A stretch of DNA of 64,000 nucleotides, from NCBI GenBank assembly GCA_030267565.1, contig BRXU01000019.1:422501-486500 (forward strand), written 5' to 3'. Every line of letters begins with the position of its first letter. Position 1 is the first letter of the stretch. Positions 35,148-45,800 of the stretch are shown piece by piece. The translations under genes and the position numbers were made by a program. The notes under the pieces are model-generated. The model did no database searches, was not told the DNA's origin, and was given only the letters and a program-made list of their open reading frames with translations. Source of the DNA: Pleodorina starrii. Lineage: Eukaryota > Chlorophyta > Chlorophyceae > Chlamydomonadales > Volvocaceae.

Positions 35148-35552
35148 AGCCGCAAAGACCACGCAGTCAGTTGTTGGCTCGTAGGCGGCGGCGCGGGCGT
35201 TACGGAGCGTCTCTCCCTCCAGCGGCAGGCTCCGATCGCTCAGGCGGTAAGGACCGGGCACCGCCGCCGCCGCCGCTGTGGGGCCTGCGTCTGTGGGCCG
35301 CGGTGGTAGCAGTTGGCGGATCTCGTCCCCCAGGAAGACGAGCACCTGACAGGGGGGATATGGATATGGATACGGCGGGCCGGAGGCGGAGGCGGAGCCG
35401 TCGCAGCAGCAGCCACAGCCGCTGTGGTGGTGGTGGTGGTGGTGGTTGTCGGGTGGCAGGTCATTAGGGTTGGATGCGGGTGCGGGGCGCACGACGATGC
35501 AGGTGGCGGGCTTGGGCAGGGTGAGGGTGAGGAGGTGGCGGGGGGCGGCCAT
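33585..35552 (-). CDS. NHL-like propeller and BTB/POZ domain protein
   Basis: Probable cullin-3 adaptor with a beta-propeller in place of a MATH domain. One long open frame of 655 codons, stop TGA at 33585. Residues about 130-400 contain NHL-like blade motifs (GVGATARFRAVLALATDGRG, TVFVAD; GAAARFCFISAIAAG, SVYVND) interrupted by Gly/Ala-rich loops. BTB domain roughly 465-555 (TADAAVLATHSEFFARLLR, ALPDAHPGAFEVLLSYMYGG). A helical C-terminal tail (DLVWAERHGMSDLVQQLESY, CPHLAASIIRKLAAM) resembles that of the MATH-BTB protein at 12588. The N-terminal 65 residues include a His run, a Cys cluster and a PYPYPYP stretch, directly before a good splice acceptor (CCCCCCTGTCAG); that part could be an intron, although no strong donor is visible. 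An upstream in-frame Met at 35612 is possible. Confidence 0.85.
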
Positions 35553-36382
35553 GACGGCAGGTAATGGACAGGGGGGCAGGTTACCGAGGCTGTTGTGGCG
35601 GCGACGAAGCAAGCTTAGGCATATGTATTAGGAAGTGCAAGTGAACCTGGCAGGGATGACGTTGAAAAGGCGCTGAGGACGATAAAGTGCATTGGAGGTA
35701 AGGAGGAAAGGTTGAGGAGGTGGGCTCTGGTCCTCGGGCGATTGGGACAGCCAGGCAGTCCGGGCGTTGAAGGAGGTGACGTTGACCCAACGTTGGACAC
35801 AAGAACCTAGGTGCTTGTTTCTCTCTGTGTGGGCACTGGCACTTGCACTGGTCCGTCCGTCCCTGCGTTGCGGTGACGCGTGAGGGTTGAGGTTGACAGG
35901 TGACGGGCGAGCGGTCGCCCTAACTACCAACCACCACCAGCTGGGTCGAGAGCTCGAGACCTTGATTCCATCTAATGGCGCTTTCGTGGCCGCTATCGTG
36001 ATGTTAGTGCCGCTTGCGAAACTTCAGGTGACCTGATTGCGCTGCAGCGCACGACTTTTGGAATGGGTTCGGGCCCTGTACACGGGCAGGCGTAAGGGGG
36101 TTCAAAGGGATGTTCGTGGGCTTCGCACTTCGACCTGCCCGCTCCGTGCTGTGTATCATAAGCGCGGCCGCTTACATCACGCAGCATGATGATAGAAATA
36201 CCTTTCGGAAAGCCCCCGGGCAGGCAACGCGAATACGAATTGACCGTATGCCTTCAGGCTCAGCAGGCTCAGCGCGGCGCGTCGCGGAAAACATCATTGT
36301 CATAAAATTTGTCAGCCGACGTCTCGAGATGAAGGAATATTTCTATTTTTATGGATTTGAATACAAGGCCAAGTCATGCAAA
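35553..36382. promoter_or_regulatory. Shared divergent promoter region, NHL-BTB / AIRIM
   Basis: 830 bp between the two divergent start codons, nearly the same spacing as in the LCAT-like/synaptotagmin pair. No assigned core promoter element. In-frame Met codons upstream of 36383 exist (for example MKEYFYFYGFEYKAK) and could extend the AIRIM protein. Confidence 0.5.
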
Positions 36383-39300
36383 ATGGATTTTTCCAAGTTC
36401 AAGGCAGCCTTGCAGCGCGCCAACGATTGCCTCGATAAGTGGCTGGCCCTCCAGGTGAACACGAAATGTTTGTTGCGTCCCAATTTCGCGAAAATGCCGA
36501 AACGCCCACAACCGCCACATCGACAGGAAGCGGCTTCGAAACTCTTCCTGAACGCCGGCAACATTCTACAGCGCCTGCCGGTGAGTATACTCGATGCGCC
36601 TATCGACCAAACCGTTGGTTCAAACAGACTTTCAGGAAGCGCAGAATGGGCGTGCTTGAACGCGATTCCGACCCGACCCCTTCCCCCTCTCCGTCCCTCG
36701 CCCTCCAGAGCTCGCAGCCGACCTCCCACATTTCCTCACCCCACCATCTCCCGATCCCCTCCCCTGCCCTCCGCCACTCTCCCCGTCTCAACTATATGTA
36801 CGAAACCACATTACGAGTCGAATCGTCCCCAGCAGCCCGCACCCTCCCGCCACACCCTCCCTCCTCCCCTCCCCCCCCCCACCACCACACGCACATCACC
36901 CTCCCACACCTTGAGCCCAAGCCCAACCGACAACCCCCCCCTCCCAGACTATCAGACCCCTACTTCCTCGTCACTCCCCGCCTCCCCCCGACCCACCACC
37001 AATCCAGAACCTCCGGCTCCCCAATCCCCGAATCCCCAATCCCGTCCTCCCCGTCAGGTCCTGTCGGACAGCCGCAACTTCTCCAGCCTGCCCGGGGCCC
37101 CCCAGCTGCAACAGCTGGTACTGGCCAAACAGACTCGCGCCCTGGAGGCCGTGTTCGGCCGCCTGCAGACCAACCTGTGAGACATACACGGAGGCGATAC
37201 CGGGGGGGGGAGGGGGGAGGGGGGAGGTGATGGGAGATGGGGGGGCGGGGCCTGTGAGGGCCGGGGCCGCGGCTGTCTGTCTGCCCGGGCGCTGAGCAGG
37301 TGGTGTCAGGGGAGGTGTTACCAAGAACGACACCACAGCGTAGGGGAGGGGAGGGTGGAGTAGAACAGTCCAGAGAGGCACCTGTGACAGGCAGGCAGGC
37401 TGGGGCAGGCTGGCAGGCAGGCAGGGGCAGGCTGGCAGGCAGGCTGGGGCAGGCTGGCAGGCAGGCTGGGGCAGGCTGGCAGGCAGGCTGGGGCAGGCTG
37501 GCAGGCAGGCAGGGGCAGGCTGGCAGGCAGGCAGGGGCAGGCTGGCAGGCAGGCAGGGGCAGGCTGGCAGGCAGGCAGGGGCAGGCTGGCAGGCAGGCAG
37601 GGGCAGGCTGGCAGGCAGGCAGGGGCAGGCTGGCAGGCAGGCTGGGGCAGGCTGGCAGGCAGGCAGGGGCAGGCTGGCAGGCAGGCAGGGGCAGGCTGGC
37701 AGGCAGGCAGGGGCAGGCTGGCAGGCAGGCTGGGGCAGGCTGGCAGGCAGGCAGGGGCAGGCTGGCAGGCAGGCTGGGGCAGGCTGGCAGGCAGGCAGGG
37801 GCAGGCTGGCAGGCAGGCTGGGGCAGGCTGGCAGGCAGGCAGGGGCAGGCTGGCAGGCAGGCTGGGGCAGGCTGGCAGGCAGGCTGGGGCAGGCTGGCAG
37901 GCAGGCTGGGGCAGGCTGGCAGGCAGGCAGGGGCAGGCTGGCAGGCAGGCAGGGGCAGGCTGGCAGGCAGGCTGGGGCAGGCTGGCAGGCAGGCTGGGGC
38001 AGGCTGGCAGGCAGGCTGGGGCAGGCTGGCAGGCAGGCTGGGGCAGGCTGGCAGGCAGGCTGGGGCAGGCAGCTTTCAGAGGTGTTGTGAGACACCCCAA
38101 GTATCAGGCAGGCAGTCAGAGGATGAACGGCGGCGAGGACGTCCATCAGCGGCCTCGCAGAACGGCATCGTAGAGGAGAGGGAGGGGGTGGAGTGGGTGG
38201 AGGTTGGGAGGGAGGGAGGGAGGGATGCCCGCGGAGGCAAAATCCCCTTGGGGGGAAGGGAGGAGGGAGAAGGGAGAAGGGAGAAGGGAGGTCAGCAGCC
38301 CGCCGAACCCAGTCCGTCAGCCCCAATGAAGTCAGCCCTCCCCTCCCGAGTCCTCCTCTGTCCACATTGCCACCGTCCTTTCCCCCCGTGTTGCGATGTG
38401 TTGCCCCCACACCCCCACAACCGGGTACTTGGTGTCCGGTGTGGTGCTGTGCGCCCCCTACCCCCCTACCCCCCTAACCCCCTGCTGCTGTTGCTGCTGC
38501 TGTTGCCCCCCCTGCTGCTGCTGCTGCTGCTGTTGCCCCCCCTGCTGCTGCTGCTGCTGGTGGTGGTGGGTTACGCAGGTCGGATCTTGAGGGTGTGGTT
38601 CGGTCCCAGGAGCGGCAGGTGGTTGAGGTGTGGCGGCTGGTGGGGGTGGGGGCGGGGGCGGAGGCGTGCGGGGCGGTGCAGTCCGGAGGCAGCAGTGTGG
38701 CGCAGATGGTGGAGGCGATGGAGGACGTGTGGTGAGTGTCGGCGGGTGGAGAGGAGGGGAGGGGAGGGGACGGGGAGGGAGGGGAGGGAGGGGAGGGAGG
38801 GGAGGGAGGGGAGGGAGGGGAGGGAGGGGAGGGAGGGGAGGGAGGGGAGGGAGGGGAGGGAGGGGAGGGAGGGGAGGGAGGGGAGGGAGGGGAGGGAGGG
38901 GAGGGAGGGGAGGGAGGGGAGGGAGGGGAGGGAGGGGAGGGAGGGGAGGGAGGGGAGGGAGGGGAGGGAGGGGAGGGAGGGGAGGGAGGGGAGGGAGGGG
39001 AGGGAGGGGAGGGAGGGGAGGGAGGGGAGGGAGGGGAGGGAGGGGAGGGAGGGGAAAGAGCAGGGGCAGGGGGAGGGGAGGAAAGTGCGGTCGGCGGAGG
39101 GCAGGGCGTGTAGCGGAGGAAGGGAGGGAGGGAGGGAGGGAGTGGGGTAAGGGGACAGGGCAGACGAGGCACGAGGGGGAGGGGCCCGTATGGAGTGTCC
39201 ACGTGCCCTGCCCCCACGAATACAAATACACACTCACTCGCAGTGCAGTCGGTGGTCCGACCCGGCACCGCCACCAACGCGCGTTGCAGCCCGCCCGCCC

Positions 39301-40210
39301 AGGAACCCCCTCCCCAACAACCCGGGTCCCCCCCATCCTCTCCCTACGGCAGTTGCCCTCTTGACCGCCTTTGCCCTCTTGACTGCCTCCCCGGGCTCCC
39401 TTCCAACCCTCGTGGGGGGGTTGCGGTTGACCCTCGTCTCGTCTCGCCCGTCCATGCGCCGTTGTGGCGTCATTCCCTCCGTGGTCCGTGGCCCCCCCCC
39501 TCCCGCGGCCTTATGGCGGGAATACCCACTCCCCTCCTCTTCCCTCTTTCCCCTCCCCTCCCTCCCCCTCCCCTCCCCTCCCTCCGGCCCCTCAGGCGCA
39601 TCTGCCGGGACGACCTGGCTGCCCGGGCCGCCTGCCTGTCCGCCCTCACCCACACCACCAGCCCCCGGGATTTCCAACAGCTGCACGGGGCGCTGACGAG
39701 TGAGAGGAGATGAGATGAGAGGCGGCGGACGGGGAGGGGGAGGGAGAGGGCCCCGGGGGTCGGGGAGGAGGTTTCAAGCAGTTCACAAACAATCCCATTT
39801 GCCAGGCCGACAGGCTGTCTTGTCTCTGTCGTTATGTGAGACCGACCAGAGACTGCAATGGAGCGATGCGCTGCAGGTGCCGTACCATTCAACATGTGAC
39901 GCCCCTCCCCGTTCGGTGCAATCCTCTCCCGGCCTATACGTGGATAACCCCCGCCTCTTCACCCCGCCTCTTGCAAATTCACTCTTCACTCCCCCCCACC
40001 GCCCCCCGGACCCCCTTCCCGCCCGCGTCCCTTTCGTCACGTGGTCCGCCGCCTGCTTCCCTCCACCCCTCCCACCTTTCCCTCCCGCCCTCCCTCCCTC
40101 CCTCCCTGCCCCCCCCCACCACCCCCCCAGGCTACACGGGCCTGCTCCCCCCCTCGGGCAGCCACCCGGTGGTGCTGCTGCAGAGCATCGCGGCGGCAAC
40201 CTCCCGATGA
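36383..40210 (+). CDS. AIRIM: AIRIM (C1orf109) homologue, ribosome biogenesis factor
   Basis: In animals AIRIM is a partner of the AAA ATPases SPATA5/SPATA5L1, acting in late cytoplasmic maturation of the 60S subunit. Six exons: 36383-36454, 36527-36580, 37058-37176, 38579-38731, 39596-39699, 40131-40210. Phases close to 194 codons including TGA, against about 200 aa in human. The protein is all-helical: MDFSKFKAALQRANDCLDKW, LQEAASKLFLNAGNILQRLP, QLQQLVLAKQTRALEAVFGR, LQTNLSDLEGVVRSQERQ, MVEAMEDVWRICRDDLAARA, DFQQLHGALTSYTGLLP. The positions of Leu and charged residues, the LQTNL...L segment and the closing W/Y region match the animal family. An apparent stop at 37180 is avoided because CT/GTGAGA is a donor two bases earlier, and the next exon restores frame. 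Intron 1 (72 bp) has no in-frame stop, so it could be retained. Introns 3 and 4 hold long minisatellites. Confidence 0.8.
37390..38070. repeat. 22-bp minisatellite in AIRIM intron 3
   Basis: About thirty head-to-tail copies of GGGGCAGGCTGGCAGGCAGG plus two bases. The last base of the unit alternates between A and T (…CAGGCA or …CAGGCT), making two variant types in a non-regular order. It creates long open frames in all three frames on both strands because 22 is not a multiple of 3; these are not genes. Confidence 0.95.
38772..39053. repeat. 9-bp minisatellite in AIRIM intron 4
   Basis: About thirty copies of GAGGGGAGG, nearly perfect, starting 40 bp after the donor of exon 4. A complementary CCCTCCCCTCC tract sits at the 3' end of the same intron (39549-39583). 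Confidence 0.95.
39930..39990 (+). repeat. Family A interspersed repeat with downstream box
   Basis: Truncated on the left; core GGCCTATACGTGGATAAC and C-run, then TTGCAAATTCACTCTT as in the copy at 30678. AIRIM intron 5. Confidence 0.88.
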
Positions 40211-42835
40211 GGCCCCATGGGGGGGTTCAGGGAGTGATATGCTCCTTTATAAAATAATGAGTCACTGCGGACGTTGATGATCAAGCTGCGACAGCCGCTG
40301 AACCTCCGGAACTGTTAATGTTATCCCACCCATTCCCAAACGTTACCGACATTGCTGCTTGACCCGCGGGGGGGTGGAGGGGAGGGGAGGGGGAGGCCGG
40401 GGAGGAGCAGGGAGGGGAGGGGAGGGGAGCAGCGGCTCGGGGCGGATCAGGGGCGGTGCCAAAGACAAAAGCCCAAGGAGGGCGGAGAGGGGAGGGGAGG
40501 GGCGGAGAGGGCAGCAGCGAGGGGAGTCTACACGCAGCGGAGGTGTTAAGGTGTGCGGTTGAAGGGCTCATGTGACTGCGGCTGATGCGGAGGGCTGGGT
40601 GGGGCTAAGGGTGGGGCACCGACTGAACTGGCCCCACCGGACCTCGCACCTCTCAACTCTGTGCTGACCGGACCTGACCGGTGCATGCGGTGCAGTGCAG
40701 TGCCAGGACAACATAGCAGGCGAGGTGCGCTGGCGCCGCGGTGGCAGGGAAGGCACGTGCATCGGCTTTTTGGGTGAAGGGGCGGGTGAGATTGCGGAGG
40801 GAGCACTGTATGCGTGCGTTCCGAGTTTGCGCGTTCCGATTTGTGTGTGTGCGTGTGGCTGTGTGTGCGTGCGTGCAAGCAAAGAAGGATTGCTGATTAT
40901 GCGTTGGCGCGGGGCGGTCGGGACTGTGGGTGGGGTGGGGTTAGGTGGCGGGGGGCAGCCGGCGGGCTTTGCACGGGCTTTGCATGGGCGGGCTTTGCAC
41001 CATGTGGTCCAGAGCGGTGTTGAGGGGGCCGGGGGGGAAGTCGTTGAGGACGCGACCGAGGGCTTAATCTGCCCATCCGGGAGAACGATGACGGGGGGGG
41101 CTTTCCCGGGGCGCTGCGGATGTTTGAGCGCTGTCAGCGTTCCTGGCTTCGTTGCGGACTCCCTCGCCCTTGCCGGGGCCATACAGCTGCAGCTCCAGCT
41201 CCCCCTCTTCTGACAGCAACGCGATGTGCGCTGATGGCGGCTGGCTGGCTGGTGCTGCGAGCTCGTGGCTTATGATGCGGCTAGCGGGCCGCGGATGGCT
41301 GCCCGGAGGGGCGGGGAGGGGCGGGGCGGGGGGGGGGGGGTTGTTGTGCCCACAAGTGCGAAGGTACCCGCTGGCCGCTGCTGCTGCTGTTGGAGTCACC
41401 GGATTGGGGGGGTCGACCCAGAGCGGCGCCCCCAATGTGTGGTCGAATCCAATCCGGCCGGACTGTCTGTAACATAGCTGGTTAGCGGCATGTAGCTAAC
41501 CAGCGTGCGTTGTATTTGTGCACTTCGGAGTCCACCAGGGCTGAAAGAAAGCAGACCAGCAGCAGCGGCAGCAGCAGCAGGTGTTGGTGTTGGTGGGGTT
41601 GTTGGTAGGGTTGGAGCGGTCACTCGGGTCGGGCGGTGTGCTCGAGGATCTCGTGTGGGGCAGGGGCAGGGGACTGTGTTGTTGTGACGGGCGGTCTCGC
41701 GACTAAACTTCGGTTTGATCGTCAGTCACCGCGACGGAAGGCGGACTCGCTGGGTGGTGAATCCTGCAGCGCGTGATTCCTCCTGCAGACCAGTCTGTCA
41801 GTTGGACAGTAGGAGCCGTTCTCCAGCAAACCGGGGCCCCCGGCGGGCGGGCTGCTGCGGCTCACAGCTTTGTTTGTATGATGAAGTGTGATTCGATCGG
41901 GAGGCTGAAGGCGATTCTAATGGCCGCCAGCGAGTAAAAGGGGCCGCGGCCGTAAAAGTCTGACTACGTGTCAGGTAAGAAAAGATGAAAAGTCACAAAG
42001 GTCGCCCTGACAGTCCCGGCGCGCAGCACCGCTGGCTACGTACCGTGCCCAGCCAGAGCTCAAACTGGCTTGAGATTATTTGTAGAAATAACTGTGGAAA
42101 TCCAGTTCTCGTGCGCTGCGGCAGACACTAGCCCGTGCGTCCGCCGTGCACGTGCCTCAAGTTGCGTGTGTTAATACGCGCACGACCGCTGGGCTGCGAA
42201 CTGTAATTTGCACGTTCATGTGCGTTCGTGATTAATGTTGGTCGATGGGCGGCATTCATCGGTAATCCACTGTATACCGGCACTCTGGCGCAACACCCAT
42301 GCGCCATCCTTGTATTGTTTCTTGGGAGTTGGAAACACTGTCCGGAAAGGGGTTCATGTCGTGCTGCCCGCGCCTCTGTGGAGTTGCGAGCAGCTTTCGT
42401 AGATTCAGTCTGAAGTACGACAGGTTCGCTTCCGAGCTAGAAGACCTCACCCATTATTACGCGGGCAATGCGGAAGTTAGGTGAAGGTCATAGGGTTACG
42501 GTATCCAACGGTTGCAAAAGTGCCTTATCATAACGGGCCTGCCTTTTCTTCTCGACCCGAGAGCACCTACCCCGAAGTAAGCCTGGTAAGGCCTATCGTT
42601 AGTATACAAATTTTGCAAGCAACCTATCATAACATAAATACCGTTGTAAAATACAAGTACCTATCCGCTTCAATATTGGCCTGGCGCTCTCTTTAGAGCG
42701 ACTCGACGAGGGCGGGCGACGGCCCGAAGTGGCCCAAGCCAGGCTCGCTGTACCAGGAGTTCGCTCGGGGAGACATATTCATTTCTATAGCTGATAAACC
42801 TAGATCGCCGGGGCCCTCGGTTCCCATCTGCGAGT
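40211..42835. other. Intergenic region between AIRIM and SRCR genes
   Basis: No supported gene. Contains a family C copy at its left end, GGGGA-rich stretches (40379-40510), a possible AIRIM poly(A) signal TGTAA at 41468, and a milder-composition stretch from about 41.7 to 42.8 kb that should include the SRCR promoter. Confidence 0.5.
40226..40276 (-). repeat. Family C interspersed repeat in the AIRIM 3' UTR
   Basis: Starts AGGGAGTGATATGCTCCTTT and ends TGAGTCACTGCGGACGTTG, 15 bp after the AIRIM stop codon; inverted relative to 24177-24226 and nearly identical to it. Confidence 0.88.
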
Positions 42836-45800
42836 ATGGTTACACAACATCGCCATGGGTACGCCTGCTCAACCATTGCCCTGGTGGTTTCAACGTTGCT
42901 ACTAGCAGCTTCACCTAACGTAAGTAGCTATTGGGCTTGCCACCAGGTTAACACTGTTGCCCTAGCCCGGATTCTGCGTACAGCCACCCTGCGCATATAG
43001 CTACAGTTCGGGGCCCCCAGCCCATCCTCGCCGCCGCATCTCAGCGCTCTGTCTGTTCGTTTGTCTGTTTTTAACACATATAATATCAATATCACACAAC
43101 AAACTGGTTAAGGGCGTTCACGGCAAGCTGTGCCCGGCCGGGGAAGGGGCAGTGCAGCGCCCTGCAGCGCCAAGGGCGGGCGTATGGGCCGAATGGGTTC
43201 CGGGTACTCTGGCCTTGTCGGGTGTCAGGGGCGGGGACTCAGGCGAGCAGGGCTGGGCCTGAGGCAGGCTGATTGGTCAGGGCATGTCTATCGGGTTGGG
43301 CAGGCTCTGACAGGAGTGGGACGTGTGGGGCACGGAGGCTGGGAGCGGGTGTGATGCCCCGGGTTGGGGTGGGTTGGGGTGGTAATGGAACCGAGCCGGG
43401 GGGGAGGGGGAAGGCGGCGTGTCAGGTGTGGTGTGGTGGGCTGCAGAGCGCCCCCCCCTTCCTCCTCCCTCACACCTGCGGGATCAAGTCCATCCCCTTC
43501 CTTGCCTGATGCGGACCGGACCGGACGTGTTACCCCTCTTGGGGGCTGAACTCGGGCTGAACTCCTCACGTCCCAGCCCTCACAACCCTCCTGTCGGGGG
43601 GGGGGAGGTGTCAAGGGATTTGCGGATCGCATGGGGGGGGGTGCACACATTAGGCATCACCTGTTTGCCGTACTTTTTGCAACGCCATGACGGCATAAGG
43701 GCGGTGCGCCGTTTCGGTCAGCATCAGCGTTTTCCCGTTTCCCGCCGCAGTGCCGTACTCCCGCTTGTCAGTGGGCCCGGGCCCTGCACCCACAAGCCAG
43801 CAAGCTGCGCCCAACCGGCCCGACGACACATGACACCACACCACATCCACGCTTCTCACCCCCTCCTCCCCCCCCCCTCGTCCTGATCCTCGTCCTCGCC
43901 CCCCTCCTCCTCCTCTGGCTGATGCTGCCGCCGCCTCCCGCCCCTTCCCGCCTCCTCCCCCCCCAGAGCGCTGCCAGAACTCAGCCCTGGGCCGACCTGC
44001 CGCCCGAAGCTCCTCCTCCAGGTGACCTCTTCGGGAGCCAACCGCCGGGCGAGTACGACCCCGCAGGTAACCGAACACTTCGACCCTTAGGGTTGCCTCG
44101 TACTGCGACTCCCGCGACTAACCCGCGATCCACCGCCAGACTAGGTCCCACCAGCCCGGCCAACCCGGGAGCAGCCGCACTCGGGTCACGGAGGCTGTGG
44201 GCGGTGGGCGCACGGGGCCCCACAGACAGGCGCCCTGTCCTGCCCTCCCTGTCCTGCCCCCCGCTGCCGCCCTCCCTGGCGCGTCTCCAGTTCCCCCTGA
44301 TCGGTTCCCTCATCAGGAGGGGAGTCGGTACCGTACATGAAAGCCGCACTAGGGTGTCGTACACAGCTACCGACGCAAACCCCAGGCCGGGGGGGGGGGG
44401 TTCAGCGGTTTTGGGGGAGAGTGGACAAGGAAGCGCCTGTTGCTGTTGCTGCAGCCCCGCGCTCTCTTTTGCATTGGGAGAGCGAATCGGAGCGCTGTGA
44501 GGAACCAAACTGGGGGGAACCAAATGAGGAAGCCGCGGGTGGAGAGCTGCCCATGTAGGGAGGGTACAACCTATAACGTAGGACAGGCCGCTGCCCTCTC
44601 CACCCCTCCACCTTCACCTCCCTGTCCCTGTCCCTGTCCCGCCCTGCCCCCCGGCCCAATGCCCGCAGATGCCCCTCCGCCCCCCTTAATGCTGAGCGTT
44701 GGGTTGATGGGGGAGGACGGAGACTGGGCACCGGAGCAGCGGCAGGGGATTGTGCAGGTGGGGTGCCGAGGGGTGGGGTGGGGTGGAGCGATAGGAGCCG
44801 TCGGAAGGGATAGGCGGTAAACGCAAGGGATTGATGGGCGAGCGGAAGAGCGGAAGAGCGGAGGTGAGGGCGCGGAGGGGCGCTCATTATGGCAGGAGAT
44901 GCGATGCGTTGTGATGCGAAAGGTGAGGGTTTGAGGGGTGGACCCTCCTGCGGTGCCAGATCCCTCGGCACCTCGCCACGTCGCGCCGGCCGCCCCGCCG
45001 TCGCACTCGGGGACAGCAGCAGCAGCTTCTTTTGAGTTTGGGAGTGGGTTTGTTTGGGGGGAGGGTTTGTTGGGGGGGCTGCATCGTCATCAGCTTCGGG
45101 TGGACAGCAGCAGCAGCAGCCACTGCCACCCGGCATACCACCTCTTGCCGCCATCAGGTTGCGCTCCTCTTTAAAAACCCTAAAACCCTAAAACCCTAAA
45201 CCCTAAAACCCTAAACCCTAAAAACCCTAAAACCCTAAAACCCTAAAACCCTAAGTCATCCGGTTGCAAGAAGCCCTCACCCCCACCCCCCCCGGGGATT
45301 GGCTGCTCCCAACTGAGCACACCTTTGCTTTGGTGTTGAGTTGCGCTGCCTTGCCTTGCCTTGGGTCTTCTCCGATCGGTGAGCTCCCTGTTGCCCTCCT
45401 CCATCCCACCTGCCGCTCTCCTGTCCCCCACCTCCCACCTCCCCACCTTCTCCCCCCCACCTCCCCGCCTGCCCCCCCACAGCTGTTCAGTCCGCAGCTG
45501 AGGGGCGGCTGGGGGGCGCTGTGCGTCGACCCCAAGGCAGTTCTGAACCCAAAGTACAGCGGAATGTACGGCGCCATGGCGAAACTCATATGCCGTCAGG
45601 TACGACAAGTTGGTACGGCCGCACATTGCACGACAAAGTACGGCAGCCCCCGCTCTCGGGGCGCCCGTCACCTAGACTTCCCTCGGACGCGCTTTACTCC
45701 CAAAGGCTCCACAGGCCGGCCCCGGGAGGGAGGGAGGGAGGGAGGGAGGGCTTTAGGAATTTCGGCGCCGGCGGCGGGACCGTGGAACGAACGCCTTGTG

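Noticed and set aside
37177..37180. Apparent stop codon ending a 356-codon plus frame at 37180
   Set aside because: A GTGAGA donor two bases after the last Leu codon starts restores the frame into exon 38579-38731 with a strong helical continuation.
37300..39150. Very long open frames (616 and 479 codons) on both strands over the 22-bp and 9-bp arrays
   Set aside because: They translate tandem repeats; a 22-bp unit opens all frames on both strands. The underlying DNA is intron of the AIRIM gene.
40568..41182. 204-codon minus frame between AIRIM and SRCR
   Set aside because: Pro/Ala/Thr-rich without domains; includes CA-repeat translation. No splice partners found.
43650..43770. Short minus frame with a GNGKT-like word and less biased codons, looking bacterial
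   Set aside because: Only about 35 residues, no P-loop context or flanking homology; it lies in SRCR intron 1 and is too short to call transfer or contamination.
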